In this document: one piece after another, positions 54,087-64,000 of the stretch
How the letters are laid out: each line of letters starts with the position of its first letter
Numbering within the stretch: the stretch's first letter is position 1
NCBI GenBank assembly: GCA_037355855.1
Contig: CM074762.1
Location: 124,001 to 188,000, forward strand
Direction: 5' to 3'
Source: Pseudo-nitzschia pungens
Taxonomy: Eukaryota > Bacillariophyta > Bacillariophyceae > Bacillariales > Bacillariaceae
Length of the DNA stretch: 64,000 nt
Position numbers and translations under genes: made by a program
The notes under the pieces: generated by a model
The model's input: the letters and a program-made list of their open reading frames with translations, nothing else
Told to the model about the DNA's origin: nothing
The model's database searches: none

Positions 54087-55325
54087 TGTGTATGGATTTG
54101 GTGCTGTGCGGTGCTATATTTGTGTTTCTGTGTGTCTGTTGGGTTGTCGTTTGTTGGTTTGCGTTGCGTTGCGTTGGATTGATCGGATGATGGCGGTTTC
54201 GGATGCACGGGGGTTGTACCTTGTACCGGTTACCGAACCGATAGACGCTTGCTGGAATGATCGAAGGGTGATCGACGAACAAAGAAAAAATCTTGGTGTA
54301 TGAAAACAACTGGAATACAGCAAGTTCGATCAAAACAAGTCGCTAAAATCCTTAGCCATCGAGAGACATCAAAAAAAAAATCGTCACAAACTAAACTCGA
54401 CTCAATCACCACACAACATACCGGTAAACCTTACTTGTCCGTAATCGTAATCGTACCCGTGAAACAATGCTACGTGTACGTAATAATATTACCAACGAAA
54501 CTTCAACTTCTTCTCGGAATGGAGTATCTTCATTCTTAATCGTGACTGACTTCATAACCGTGACCCATTGTACCGGTACTCGTACTTGTACGAAGGAATT
54601 ACTTGTAAGGTTGGTACAAGTACGGTAATTAACGGTAAGCTACGGTAGTACGGTACAAGTACGGTTGTTATCACAAAAACTTCATCCTAGTACGTAAGTT
54701 ACCGTATCATGTCACAACATTTTAATATTGTTTTACATCAAACGAGTAACCTTAACCTTACGTCGCAAGTTACGAAGTATGAGGAACGTAAGGTTTACCG
54801 GTAAGGTTACCTAAGGTTACCTACCGTAATCTGCAATCTTACTTCGAAACAAGAAACTTTTCCATTCTTGCCGAAATACCGGTAATCTTAACCTTAATTT
54901 CACATAGTTGCTTGTAATGAAAATATTGCATGGCGGAGCGAATTCATGTTTGGGTCTCTAGAAATAGATCGCCGGGACATAACCGTAACCTTACCAAGCA
55001 TCTCACTCGTACCTGGGACACAAGTTACAAAGTAGATGGTCCGGTTAAGTCATACCGAATTGGATTGGATTGGGTTATGTATTGTTGGTTGCGCGCGACA
55101 CTGCTTCAACATTCGCCTCTGTCGTGATGTTGTGTGCGAACATTCCGTTCTATCTCTGAGATACCGTAAAATGTCGAAAAGTGAGGTAAGTTACGTAGTA
55201 CTTCTTTCCAGCTTTTTCCTTCTCACAAAATCAAAACCAGTCAGGCCAAAAACCAATTAGGCTCACTAAACCAACTCCGTTCAATCACTTCTATTATAAT
55301 TATTTACCACACCGATCCATCCATC
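54087..55325. other. Divergent intergenic region rich in GTAAGGTTAC-like motifs
   Basis: No gene. Motif copies occur near 54420, 54605, 54788-54830 (several joined) and 54977-54990, in both orientations, with many GTACGGT and CCGGTA elements. Confidence 0.6.
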
Positions 55326-55769
55326 ATGAAGCTTTCTATCATCTTTCTTGCCATGTTTGCTCTTACCATTGGCTACTGCCGGGCAGCGCAAGTAACATAC
55401 TCCGAATGCCCCGGCCAACCCGCTGCTATCTTACGCACCGAGGAGGAGGTCACCGTAGCGTGCCTCGATTGCTGCAATTCGAATTTTGATACCTTTGACA
55501 CCCAGTGTGGGGACAACGAATCCTGCAACGACGAGAATGCGAACGAATACGGCGAGTGTGTGGACGGGTGCACCAACGAATGCATCGAGGCGAGCTACAG
55601 AGTGGATTTTGAGTGCATTTTCGAGTGCGGCAAGGACCGGGACTGCATCGAGACTTGTAAGAACCGGTACGAAGCGAGCGTCGCGATGTGCAACAATGCC
55701 CGCGCCCAGGAATTGGGGCGCCTCCAGCAAATGGGGCGCATTCAGCAAATGGCGAGCTTGCTACCTTAG
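55326..55769 (+). CDS. Small secreted cysteine-rich protein
   Basis: A 147-residue protein with a clear signal peptide (MKLSIIFLAMFALTIGYCRA, cleavage near 20-22). The mature part has 14 cysteines, including several C-x3-C pairs (CVDGC, CIFEC, CIETC) and CLDCC, and is acidic in the middle. The even number suggests disulphides. The C-terminus is a Cys-free helix with a duplicated LQQMGRIQQM pattern. I do not recognise the family. No catalytic motif is seen; a structural, cell-wall-associated or secreted role is possible but unsupported. Confidence 0.75.
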   Translation: MKLSIIFLAMFALTIGYCRAAQVTYSECPGQPAAILRTEEEVTVACLDCCNSNFDTFDTQCGDNESCNDENANEYGECVDGCTNECIEASYRVDFECIFECGKDRDCIETCKNRYEASVAMCNNARAQELGRLQQMGRIQQMASLLP

Positions 55770-56509
55770 CTGCAGAGTGAGCGACCACTTGGCAACACTA
55801 CAGCATCACCGCATGGAGCACGACGATAGACAAAGACGTACTATAGAAACCACTATAGCTACGAACAAAAATAGCAACTCAAACCATCCATTTATTTTCT
55901 GTTTTAGTTTTACAACTCGTGTTTGCATCGCAAATATTCGAATGACAGCAGCGGAACACAAGTACTCAAAGCGTCAGTGGATCCCGCACTGGGACCGGGG
56001 CGGTGAACGTTTATCGGAGTAGATTAATCCAAACCCAAAGGGGGAAAGCATTCGTACTAGCTTCATCGTAGTGATTGGAAGCATCCTTGGGAAACATGGA
56101 GTCCTAGAAGAGTCACGAAAGGCCCGTGTGTAGAAGAGCGAGCGACCATGCCCGCAAGCCATGCTAGACTGTTGGAGACCGCAGGGGGCATGTTGTCATT
56201 TCTTTTTTGGTCTTTTTTGGTTGAATGATTGGAATGATGGAATGTTGGAATGATGGATTCATTCTTTCGTTCAGTTCTTCCCGAGTCATTTACTTATTGC
56301 TTCGTTCCTTGTTCGGATCTAACGCCGAAAGAGTTCCGAAATCCGTTGCACAAAGGCCGCGGCCTCAGCGTCCCCGTCTCTCTCCTCGAGAAAGTGGTTC
56401 CAGGAGGCGAGGTACAGGCTCTCGGTGACGAACTGGAATCAATATGTAGTGACTCCCCTTTACACATCACTACTACCCCCAGGCTCAGCCTCCAGCATCC
56501 TCCGATATT
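55770..56509. other. Intergenic region, no supported gene
   Basis: Nothing recognisable; diverged minisatellite-like sequence begins near 56290. Confidence 0.5.
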
Positions 56510-57540
56510 TGGTGCGTGTACGGAAACAAGTACAGGATGATCCCGGTCTTTCGGAGTGTACAGAACCATCCCGGTTGGTCCCACGACGATCCTGGGCTTT
56601 TGGGAGTGCCGGTCTTTCGGGATTACACGGAACCCAAAACACCGGTCTTTCCTGCGTGCAGATAACCAAATGCATCATGGTCCCGGTCTTTCCTGACTGC
56701 AGAGAGAAAATCCCGGTCTTTGGTGCATGCACGGAAACAAGTACAGGATCATCCCGCTCTTTCGTTTCTGCACTGAAATAGTACACAATGATCCGAGTCC
56801 TTCGTGCGTGAACAGAACCAAATACATGACGATCCTGGTCTCTCGTGAGTGCAGAGAAACAAAATAGACGTTGATCCCGGTCTTTGGAACGTTCACAGAA
56901 ACAATTTGTAGCAGATGATGATCCCGGTCCTTCAGGCATGCGAGAAACAATGACGCAAGGATCCTGGTCTTTGGATGTGTGCATGGAGACAAAGATTGCA
57001 CGATCGGTTTTTGGTGCGTGTACGGAAACAAGTACAGGATGATCCAGGTCTCTCGGGAGTGCACAGAACCAAACAAATACACGATGTCGTGATGATCGAA
57101 TTCACGATGCCCCCTGTCTTTGGGGCATACAGAGAACCAAAAATATGGTGATCTCGGTCTTTCGAGAGTGCAGAGAACCAGGTACACAATGGTTCCCGTA
57201 TTTTGGGAGTGTAGGAAAGAAAAACTACATGATGGTGCTAGTCTTTTGGGAGTGTAGGAAAAACAATACTACATAATGGTGTCGGTCTTTCTTGAGTCCA
57301 GGGAAACAAATCAACTCTGGCGTGTAGATCGTGGTCTCTCATGAATACACGACGACCCATGATCCTGGTCTCTTGCGAATGAAGGGAATCAAATAATACA
57401 CGACGCCCCAGCAACTGTTTTGCGAGTGAACATGATGATCCCGCCGATCTTCCGAGCGATCAGGGATTTACACATACGATAATCTATGATCCCGGTCTTT
57501 CGTGCACGCAAAGAACCAAATACATTGTGATCCATTTGTT
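56510..57540. repeat. Degenerate ~55-bp minisatellite
   Basis: About 18-20 diverged units contain GATCCCGGTCTTT, a GTGCA-AGA-ACAA-TACA segment and a variable spacer. Divergence is high, so it is old or relaxed. Minus-strand open frames across it are artefacts of the repeat. Confidence 0.85.
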
Positions 57541-57637
57541 TCCGTTTACTGTTTTTTTATTCAACTGATTCAAATACTCCCTTCGCACTTTCCTTCAACG
57601 GTTCTTTCCCATACAAGAACAACAATGGAATCAACAC

Positions 57638-59356
57638 TTAGAGGACCTTGGAAAATCCTGGAATGGAGCGTATGCCATATGCCAATGGCCAGGTGACAAC
57701 CATGGCAAACACCCAGATAAACAGAATTGCCGAAACTACAAGACCCGCAGAGATGAAAACTTCCTTGCCTTCGGTTGCCACCACGCTGTTGGTTGCCCCC
57801 AAAAGCATGAGAAACAATTGCTTTCCTACGAAAATGGGGTATCTGTGAATAATGTATGCCGTATACATGCTCACGGCAAAAAAGTCGGTGAAAAAAAACT
57901 TCTCGTTCAGGTGATCCATAAAGAAGACCGTCACAGCCAATGAATAGGGAATGGCGGCAAAGCCATTCATAAAAAATGAAGTGAATATGATGTCACCGTA
58001 ATCGCTCAATCCATAGAGGGGGTAAGGAAGAGACACGAGGAGCGTCAAAGTGGCCCAGCCGTAGATGGCGAAACGAGATTTCGATTTGATTTCTTTCATC
58101 CAATCGTTTCGTTGGGCCACTCCACCGTATAGGAAGAACAGAAAGTAGCTGAGATACACCGAAGGTGCATTTGGAACCCACATGAGGGCAAGTACGCCCG
58201 TTACGTGTGTTCCGGGAAAGACTGCAGTCAGAAGCGCGGCCAACACACCGAGCACAATAGAGGCTTTGAAGAATCCTATCATCGACGGACAAGAAATTTT
58301 TGGCGACCAACCCTTGCCGCAAGCGAAGGCATAGGCGACACCAAACAAAATCAATTGCAGCAAAAACCAACATTGATCCTGATACCATATCAAAAATCTG
58401 GTGTGTTGTGGATTCCAGCTGCCATCGAACAAAGCTTGTTCAACGATGTATCGAGAGCAAGCAAAGAAATATGCTGTAAACAACAAGGGAATTCCCAACC
58501 GCCTCGCTCTCCCCAACAAAAACGTTTTGGTTCCTTTCTTATCGAAAGATTTCGGAACAAAGTAACCCGAGAAAAAGAAGAAAAGGTGCATAAAGTAGCT
58601 CTGATTGATGCGAATGATGGATCCCAGTGCATAACCAAGATATTCATTCGTATTCTGGAATGAGAAGACATAGTCCCCACCACCATTCCAACAATTGATG
58701 GAGTGTTGCAAAATGACGAGAATCGTCAGAAAGATCTTCACATTGTTGATGTATAGAATCTTGGGCTTCTTCTTCCCCGCAACGGCAGCGCTCGCTGGAG
58801 GAGATTCTTTCGCATTTTTGTTGGGCTGCTGGTCCTCGTCTGGCGGAACGTTTTCCGCAGGACCCATAGGCCGAGCCACAACTTCGGGTTCGGGTTCAAC
58901 TTCACCGTTGTCTTTATCGTCTGCTGTATCCTCTGCCGATTGCGGAAAAACCTTGGTCCAGATCCAGCAAAAGGCTAAATTCAGTAGCACACCACCAAGA
59001 CCTACGAGAGGGGTTGCGATTCTATCGCCGAGCGGAGGAATTGGTGGTGCGGATGCTTGCAGAAATGTTGCGAGCAGTTGCAGACAATTGTAAATAGTTG
59101 ACCACAGATACAAGAACGGCACGCCTGCGATGAGATAAACGGGAGCGTTGTGAGGTCGTCTTTTCGGTTTGTCGCCATCGCCGAACCAGATCCATTCCGA
59201 AACAGCCTTTGTCGAAGCACAATTGTAGTTCGTCGAGGCGAAATATTGTGAGTAGTGACAACGTGAGAACAATAAGCAATACCATCTGGTCACTTCACGA
59301 TCAACACCGGTATGACACGACACGACACGACACGACACGACACGCCATGACATCAC
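57638..59356 (-). CDS. Acyltransferase-3 family membrane protein
   Basis: An integral membrane acyltransferase. The family's N-terminal signature lies after an Asp/Glu/Pro-rich linker: NNVKIFLTILVILQHSINCW (with the conserved His), then FFFFSGYFVPKSFDKKG and RRLGIPLLF, followed by about eight further hydrophobic helices to the C-terminus. Such proteins acylate surface glycans or lipids; the substrate is unknown. Two membrane segments precede the linker. The 5' end is uncertain: the first in-frame ATGs lie beside a CGTGT microsatellite (59312-59343), which gives an unnatural N-terminus, so the true first exon is probably upstream (a frame starting MGILYINWTDTQYELHF at about 59510-59400 is a candidate). 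The body from about 59230 to 57638 is reliable. Confidence 0.82.
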   Translation of the reverse strand: MMSWRVVSCRVVSCHTGVDREVTRWYCLLFSRCHYSQYFASTNYNCASTKAVSEWIWFGDGDKPKRRPHNAPVYLIAGVPFLYLWSTIYNCLQLLATFLQASAPPIPPLGDRIATPLVGLGGVLLNLAFCWIWTKVFPQSAEDTADDKDNGEVEPEPEVVARPMGPAENVPPDEDQQPNKNAKESPPASAAVAGKKKPKILYINNVKIFLTILVILQHSINCWNGGGDYVFSFQNTNEYLGYALGSIIRINQSYFMHLFFFFSGYFVPKSFDKKGTKTFLLGRARRLGIPLLFTAYFFACSRYIVEQALFDGSWNPQHTRFLIWYQDQCWFLLQLILFGVAYAFACGKGWSPKISCPSMIGFFKASIVLGVLAALLTAVFPGTHVTGVLALMWVPNAPSVYLSYFLFFLYGGVAQRNDWMKEIKSKSRFAIYGWATLTLLVSLPYPLYGLSDYGDIIFTSFFMNGFAAIPYSLAVTVFFMDHLNEKFFFTDFFAVSMYTAYIIHRYPIFVGKQLFLMLLGATNSVVATEGKEVFISAGLVVSAILFIWVFAMVVTWPLAYGIRSIPGFSKVL

Positions 59357-61015
59357 ATCACATCAGATCACATCACCCACAGCACGTGGTCAAACGTACA
59401 TATTGCGTCAAAACAGTCACAAAGGCGGCAGCTGTAGCAAAAACGAAACTAATCTTCTCAAAGTGCAATTCGTATTGTGTATCGGTCCAATTGATGTACA
59501 GGATGCCCATGATCGGTTTCTAGTCGTTAGCAGTGTTGTCCTCGGAAGTTTTTTTCGTTTCCTTTCAATTTTACTATGTTGTTCCTTCGACATTCGACCG
59601 ATGACTTGTGAATTCCGTTGATCTCTTTCCTTCTGTACTCGTACGGTAGGGCTAGCCGTGACTTCTATTCGAAACTGTCAGTCAAACAGGTAGTAAGGTT
59701 TACACATCACCAGCAGGGAGAGTTGTCTCCCTTGACAAAACAAAAAATCTTCTTCGAACTTCTTGTATCCAACGAACAACAAAAAATTACGGTGTCGTAG
59801 AAGAGAAGAAAAAACATTCCGATGATGCAAATGCGTGAGGTAACCTTACCGGTACCGGTAGTAAGGTTACGTGTACCATCTGAAACTTGAGCACATAATG
59901 AAAATGTCGTACGTTGGGTAACCTGAAGACTAACTCGCTCTATCCTCAATCCTGCAGTTGGTGTTTCCTGTGCCTTCGCATCCTACAGTACTGTGTCCCA
60001 GTGTCTTACCTTTTTACAGTATCTTCTTACTACAGTACATATCGTTCGAGTACGTACGTAAGATGAGTACGTACGAAGTTGTAACGTCGGAAGTAGTTTT
60101 TTCAACTTCACGCACATCGTTCTCCAATTAGTAACTTACGAAGTACGAAGTAAGATCTTACTTTCGACCTTTGAAAATGTATGTTTGATAGGCCCTTCGT
60201 AGTTTCTGCTCACCTCGATCCGAATCAATCAACACCTCACACGAGTAAGGTTACCGCCGTACAAGTAGGAAACACGAGAACGAGCACGAGTGTTCGTGCC
60301 AAAGAATACTCCGTAATAATTATGGCACTAGACGTACGAGGTACGGTACGGTATTACTACGAGTACTATTAGTATCATTAATTTTTTGTTCCTTCCTTCC
60401 TTTTCGGCAAATCAAAACTACGAAGTACGAGTAAGTTAACCTTATGTGACTGTGAACAACGCACAACGAACAACTACAAGTACTCGTACTTGTACCCGCC
60501 CGGACTCGTGCTCGGAGGGGTGCAGCTCACGGCTCTCTAATGATGTACTAAATCTTACTCTTCCCGTGTGCCTGTGGACCGTGCACTGCGAACTGTAGAC
60601 CACTGACAACAGCAGTCGTACTGGCACTCTAGCCGCACAATATGAATATACAGCAAGGTCCACCCAAGGGGAATGTTGCCGCAACTGTTGTCCTCCGACG
60701 TCCCGCCTAATCTTACCCCCTGCCCTAGCATATCATACCGGTATCGTTCCGTAGTGTTCCTGTTTCTGTTCCTGTTCCTGACACTATTTCTCCTGTTCGC
60801 GTGAGAGTGGAACACCACATCCATCCATACAGTACATACCGTAGGGCAACTGAACTGAACTCAATTGAACTCAACTGAACTCAACGCAATCCAATCCAAC
60901 CCTGTTTTTCACAAAGCAACAAACCTCGACAAGACAAAACAAAACAAAACAAAACAAAACAAAACTCCGCAAAACGAGACAAACAACCAAAGAAACAAAG
61001 AAAGACAGACACGGC
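59357..61015. other. Divergent region between the acyltransferase and the transporter
   Basis: Part of the first acyltransferase exon may lie at 59400-59510. GTAACCTTACC and GTAAGGTTACG occur at 59840-59870, AGTAAGGTTACC at 60244-60255, GTACGTACG clusters near 60050, and an AAAAC pentanucleotide run (about 60934-60965) ends some 50 bp before the transporter ATG. Confidence 0.55.
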
Positions 61016-62926
61016 ATGTACTCGGTTCCGGTGATTCTTACCCTGCTCGGGATGATCACCATGGGCGCGGCGCGCATCGTTGCCATCAAGATCTATTACC
61101 AGATCGAGCTAGAGGAATCCCGCCCGGTGACTCCCCTCTTTGTGACGCTCCTGTACCTATCGGGCCAGGCGCTGTCGCTGGTGGTCCACTTTGTGTACAC
61201 GCGTTTGGGACGCTCTTCCATCCATTGTTGCAGGGATAGGGGCATCGGGATTGGCAGTTGCAGTTGCATTTGCGTTGGCAAGGCAAAGCAATCCAGTCAA
61301 GGATACGACACGATCGACACGGCTGTCAGGAAACTCGAAAGCGATCGTGATCATGATGATGATGATGATGATTCCGATAACGATAACGATAACGATTTCG
61401 ATAACGTTGATGATAATGATGACGATATCGATATCGATATCGCTATCGATGACCACGACAGCAAGAGAGGCAGCGAACTTGGAAATCCGACGATGACGAC
61501 GACGATGGGAACGAAAACGACTACCACCATCACCGCTGCCAAACCAGTGTCTTCGTTGCCTACTACTCCCAAACCAATCGACGAAGAGGAACAGTTGGGT
61601 CTCTCGACGAACGAAGAGAGTTCCATTGCCTCATCCTCCTCTCATCCAAACGACGGACTTGTTCCGATCGACAGCAACAACGACAGCAACATCAACAACA
61701 TCAACATCAACATTGTCGAACCCTCCGCTCACGGTCAACGCGGGTCGAGAACGCTCGACTTTGGCGAAACACTATCGATGTCAACGACGATGACGATGAC
61801 GGCAACGAAAACGATGCTGGATGGCGTTTGCGATTGCGAAGGCGGAGGCGAAAGCGACGGATTGATAACGACGGTCGCCGCCGACTCGACCGCCGCCGCT
61901 GCTGCTGCTGCTTCCACCCATGCACCGCAAACTACTAAACGTACGTGCGATACTGCTAGCAACATCCATCGGAGACCGCGGAGGAGGGGTTCGAAGACCG
62001 GACTCACCGAGGAATCCGAGGCCGCCGCGGCCTGGGTCCACGCCATTCCGTGGTACCTCAAGCCGGTCGCGCCCGGATTCTTCAACCTCTGCAATTCGGC
62101 CCTGCGGTGGGCCTGCCTGGTCTACGTCGCGGCGTCGACGGCCGAGATTCTGATCTCGGGCCTCGAGCTGGTGCTCAGCTCGATCGCGGCGAGGGTCCTG
62201 CGCAAGCGGGCCATCTCCCGGAAGCGGTGGACCGGGGTGGCGATCATCACGGCGGGCGTCCTGCTGGTGGGATGCGACAAGCTACTGGAAGCCCGGCGGA
62301 ACAGCCGGAACCAACAAGACCGCAACGACAACGACAACACGAATAGGAACACGAACAACACGGACGAAACCCACGATTTCCTGGTCGGCAACGTCCTCAT
62401 TTTCGGCCAGTGCGTCTTTTCGGTCCTGCAGGACCTCTCGGAGGAGATCTTTTTGCAGGAGGCGGACTTTCCGGCCACCCTCCTTCTGGGAATGGAGGGA
62501 CTCTTCGGATTGGTCTTTGGCCTGCCCATCGTCGCGATTTGGTTCGGAGACGAACTCTACCCGGACGCCTCGCGGACCCACGCCGGGTACGAACTCGGAC
62601 TGGTGCTGCTGGTGCTGGTCACCGGGATCCTCAACATTCGGACGACGGAGGTCACCTCGTCCATGACCCGGAACGTCTGGAAGCAGTTTCGAATCATGCT
62701 GGTGTGGGTGCTGGCCCTGCTGGTCTACTACCTCGGGGGGACGATCCGCACCAGCGCTAGCGATAGCAACGACAACGATTACGACAATGACAATGACAAC
62801 GGCGGTGACAATGACGGTGACTCGGGGGCGCGATTCGGGGAGCCGTGGGTTAGTCCCGATTCGTGGTTCGTGCTGGGTGGCTTTGCCGTCGTTCTGAGCG
62901 GGCTGAGCTTTTACTATTCGGGGTGA
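61016..62926 (+). CDS. Drug/metabolite-transporter superfamily protein (SLC35-like)
   Basis: A 636-residue multi-pass transporter. Helices 1-2 are at the start (VPVILTLLGMITMGAARIVAIK, with FVTLLYLSGQALSLVVHFVY near 40-60). After a very long loop the remaining helices follow: SALRWACLVYVAASTAEILI, LVLSSIAARVLRKRAISRKRW, GVAIITAGVLLVGCDKLL, LIFGQCVFSVLQDL, LLLGMEGLFGLVFGLPIVAI, ELGLVLLVLVTGILN, IMLVWVLALLVYYLGG and VLGGFAVVLSGLSFYYSG. The KR...KRW-x(6)-AG-x-LLVG pattern is typical of SLC35F6-like or nucleotide-sugar DMT proteins. The loop (about 80-330) is low-complexity: Asp/Asn-rich GAT repeats, Thr, Asn and Ala runs. Substrate is unknown. A second Asp/Asn-rich insert lies before the last helix. 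Confidence 0.85.
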   Translation: MYSVPVILTLLGMITMGAARIVAIKIYYQIELEESRPVTPLFVTLLYLSGQALSLVVHFVYTRLGRSSIHCCRDRGIGIGSCSCICVGKAKQSSQGYDTIDTAVRKLESDRDHDDDDDDSDNDNDNDFDNVDDNDDDIDIDIAIDDHDSKRGSELGNPTMTTTMGTKTTTTITAAKPVSSLPTTPKPIDEEEQLGLSTNEESSIASSSSHPNDGLVPIDSNNDSNINNININIVEPSAHGQRGSRTLDFGETLSMSTTMTMTATKTMLDGVCDCEGGGESDGLITTVAADSTAAAAAAASTHAPQTTKRTCDTASNIHRRPRRRGSKTGLTEESEAAAAWVHAIPWYLKPVAPGFFNLCNSALRWACLVYVAASTAEILISGLELVLSSIAARVLRKRAISRKRWTGVAIITAGVLLVGCDKLLEARRNSRNQQDRNDNDNTNRNTNNTDETHDFLVGNVLIFGQCVFSVLQDLSEEIFLQEADFPATLLLGMEGLFGLVFGLPIVAIWFGDELYPDASRTHAGYELGLVLLVLVTGILNIRTTEVTSSMTRNVWKQFRIMLVWVLALLVYYLGGTIRTSASDSNDNDYDNDNDNGGDNDGDSGARFGEPWVSPDSWFVLGGFAVVLSGLSFYYSG

Positions 62927-64000
62927 ACGAAAGGGAACAAAGGGAACAAAGACGCAAAAGGAATGAAGACGAGAAGGAACCGAACGGAACGCAAAAGAAC
63001 GGAAAAGAACGGAACCAAATGAACAGCGAAACGAAGGAGCGACGCAATTTCGGGAACCGCCGACCCTCCGCCGGGAACCGACTCGCCACCGTTGCCCGTT
63101 TCGTTTCGAAACCATCGCTGTCCACCCTCTCGCTCCCGGACATGCCATTTCATCACATCACTATATGAGGGAGACCACAGACCGGGAAGGACGTCAAGGG
63201 CCCGGAACTTAATCAAATCAAACGAAATCAAATCAAATCAAACCAAATCAAATCCATTCCCTTTCCGATTGTACCGTTCGATCTCCGAGACCGATTCGTT
63301 CGAAAAGACACAGAAACTAAAACACGGAGCAAAACCTTAGTACCCTTTACTGCAAGTCCAACAACGTGATCGGAACTAGTATTTTCAATTGCGACCACCA
63401 CCAGGTCCCGCCAAATGCACAACTTATTACCCGAACAAACTTTTTTTTTAAAGAATCCATTCCATCGACCCCGGCACGAAGTGCTGACGGAGTACGGAGA
63501 GAAAATGCCAAACCGTTGGTCGTGCTGTCCGGAATGTTGGGGTTGGTCTACTCTACCGTGTGCGCGAGAAACAGGATTCGAAGGATGCACTCGTCAATCG
63601 AACTACTGACGAAACGAAACGAAACGAGACACAAAACGAATCGAATCGACAGAACCGAAACGGGTGTGGGTAACTTACTTTCACACTAATACAACCTGTT
63701 GATTGCCGCCGCTGCCTACGCTCTGTTTCTGTTTCTTAACTAAATCTCTAGTATTATATATATATGTATGTATTTTCTGTTTCTTTGCACACGTACTTCA
63801 CAATTCTAGTCTGCGCTGTTCGTATACCCCGTGCCCTTTTACGGGCACAATGCATTACACAAGCCAGAAGTCCATTACAGCACACAAAGAGGTTGAATCA
63901 CAGTTAAATGAGTAGTGGGACTTTCATCTGCTGTGCCAATGAAGAAACAGCGATCGGATGCACAGGACACGATCTGGAGATACCCATTCCAGGGACACGG
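62927..64000. other. Right end of window, no supported gene
   Basis: Only simple repeats are seen: AAATC repeats at about 63211-63255 and GAAAC repeats near 63610-63632. No domain-bearing frame reaches the window edge. Confidence 0.5.

Overview
This window is nuclear DNA of a eukaryote, most likely a diatom and probably a raphid pennate. The evidence is spliceosomal GT-AG introns, family-typical eukaryotic genes (DDX6/Dhh1 helicase, PUS7, TRAPPC1, a YEATS protein), a large surface LRR gene of a type common in diatoms, and short dense genes with long low-complexity inserts. The species call is inference; no organelle or bacterial signature is present.

Left part (1-16924). A single 17-exon LRR membrane-protein gene (1411-7548) carries 14 near-identical 72-nt phase-1 exons, each one 24-residue LRR, separated by near-identical introns of about 151 nt. 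It is followed by a 9-kb repeat island: a GGGGTT/GTT array, AT-rich direct repeats, a 38-bp satellite (about 51 copies), one intact 650-codon ORF of unknown function, a 25-bp minisatellite, a 182-bp satellite (about 17 copies) and a second GGGGTT/GTT array. That last array runs into a 500-N scaffold gap (16925-17424).

Right part (17425-64000). After a frameshift-ridden prolyl-iminopeptidase locus cut by the gap, there is a run of ordinary genes on both strands: TPR protein (+), HAD phosphatase (-), a GST-HIT fusion (+, four exons), DDX6-like helicase (-, three exons), serine racemase-like enzyme (+), PUS7 tRNA pseudouridine synthase (+, two exons), DFR-like SDR (-), TRAPPC1/Bet5 (+), YEATS protein (-), 2OG-Fe(II) oxygenase with TPRs (-), a small Cys-rich secreted protein (+), an acyltransferase-3 membrane protein (-) and a DMT-type transporter (+). 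Intergenic DNA holds a 1.1-kb Mutator-like TIR element with a perfect 9-bp target duplication (42435-43533), a 0.4-kb TIR/MITE candidate (50937-51343), several minisatellites and a dispersed GTAAGGTTAC-type motif seen only right of the gap.

The genes form no operon or pathway; they are independent housekeeping and surface genes. The strongest biology is in the LRR exon array, the unknown ORF isolated within the satellite island, the GST-HIT fusion assembled from four exons, and the TIR elements. I found no tRNA, rRNA, CRISPR array or autonomous transposon.
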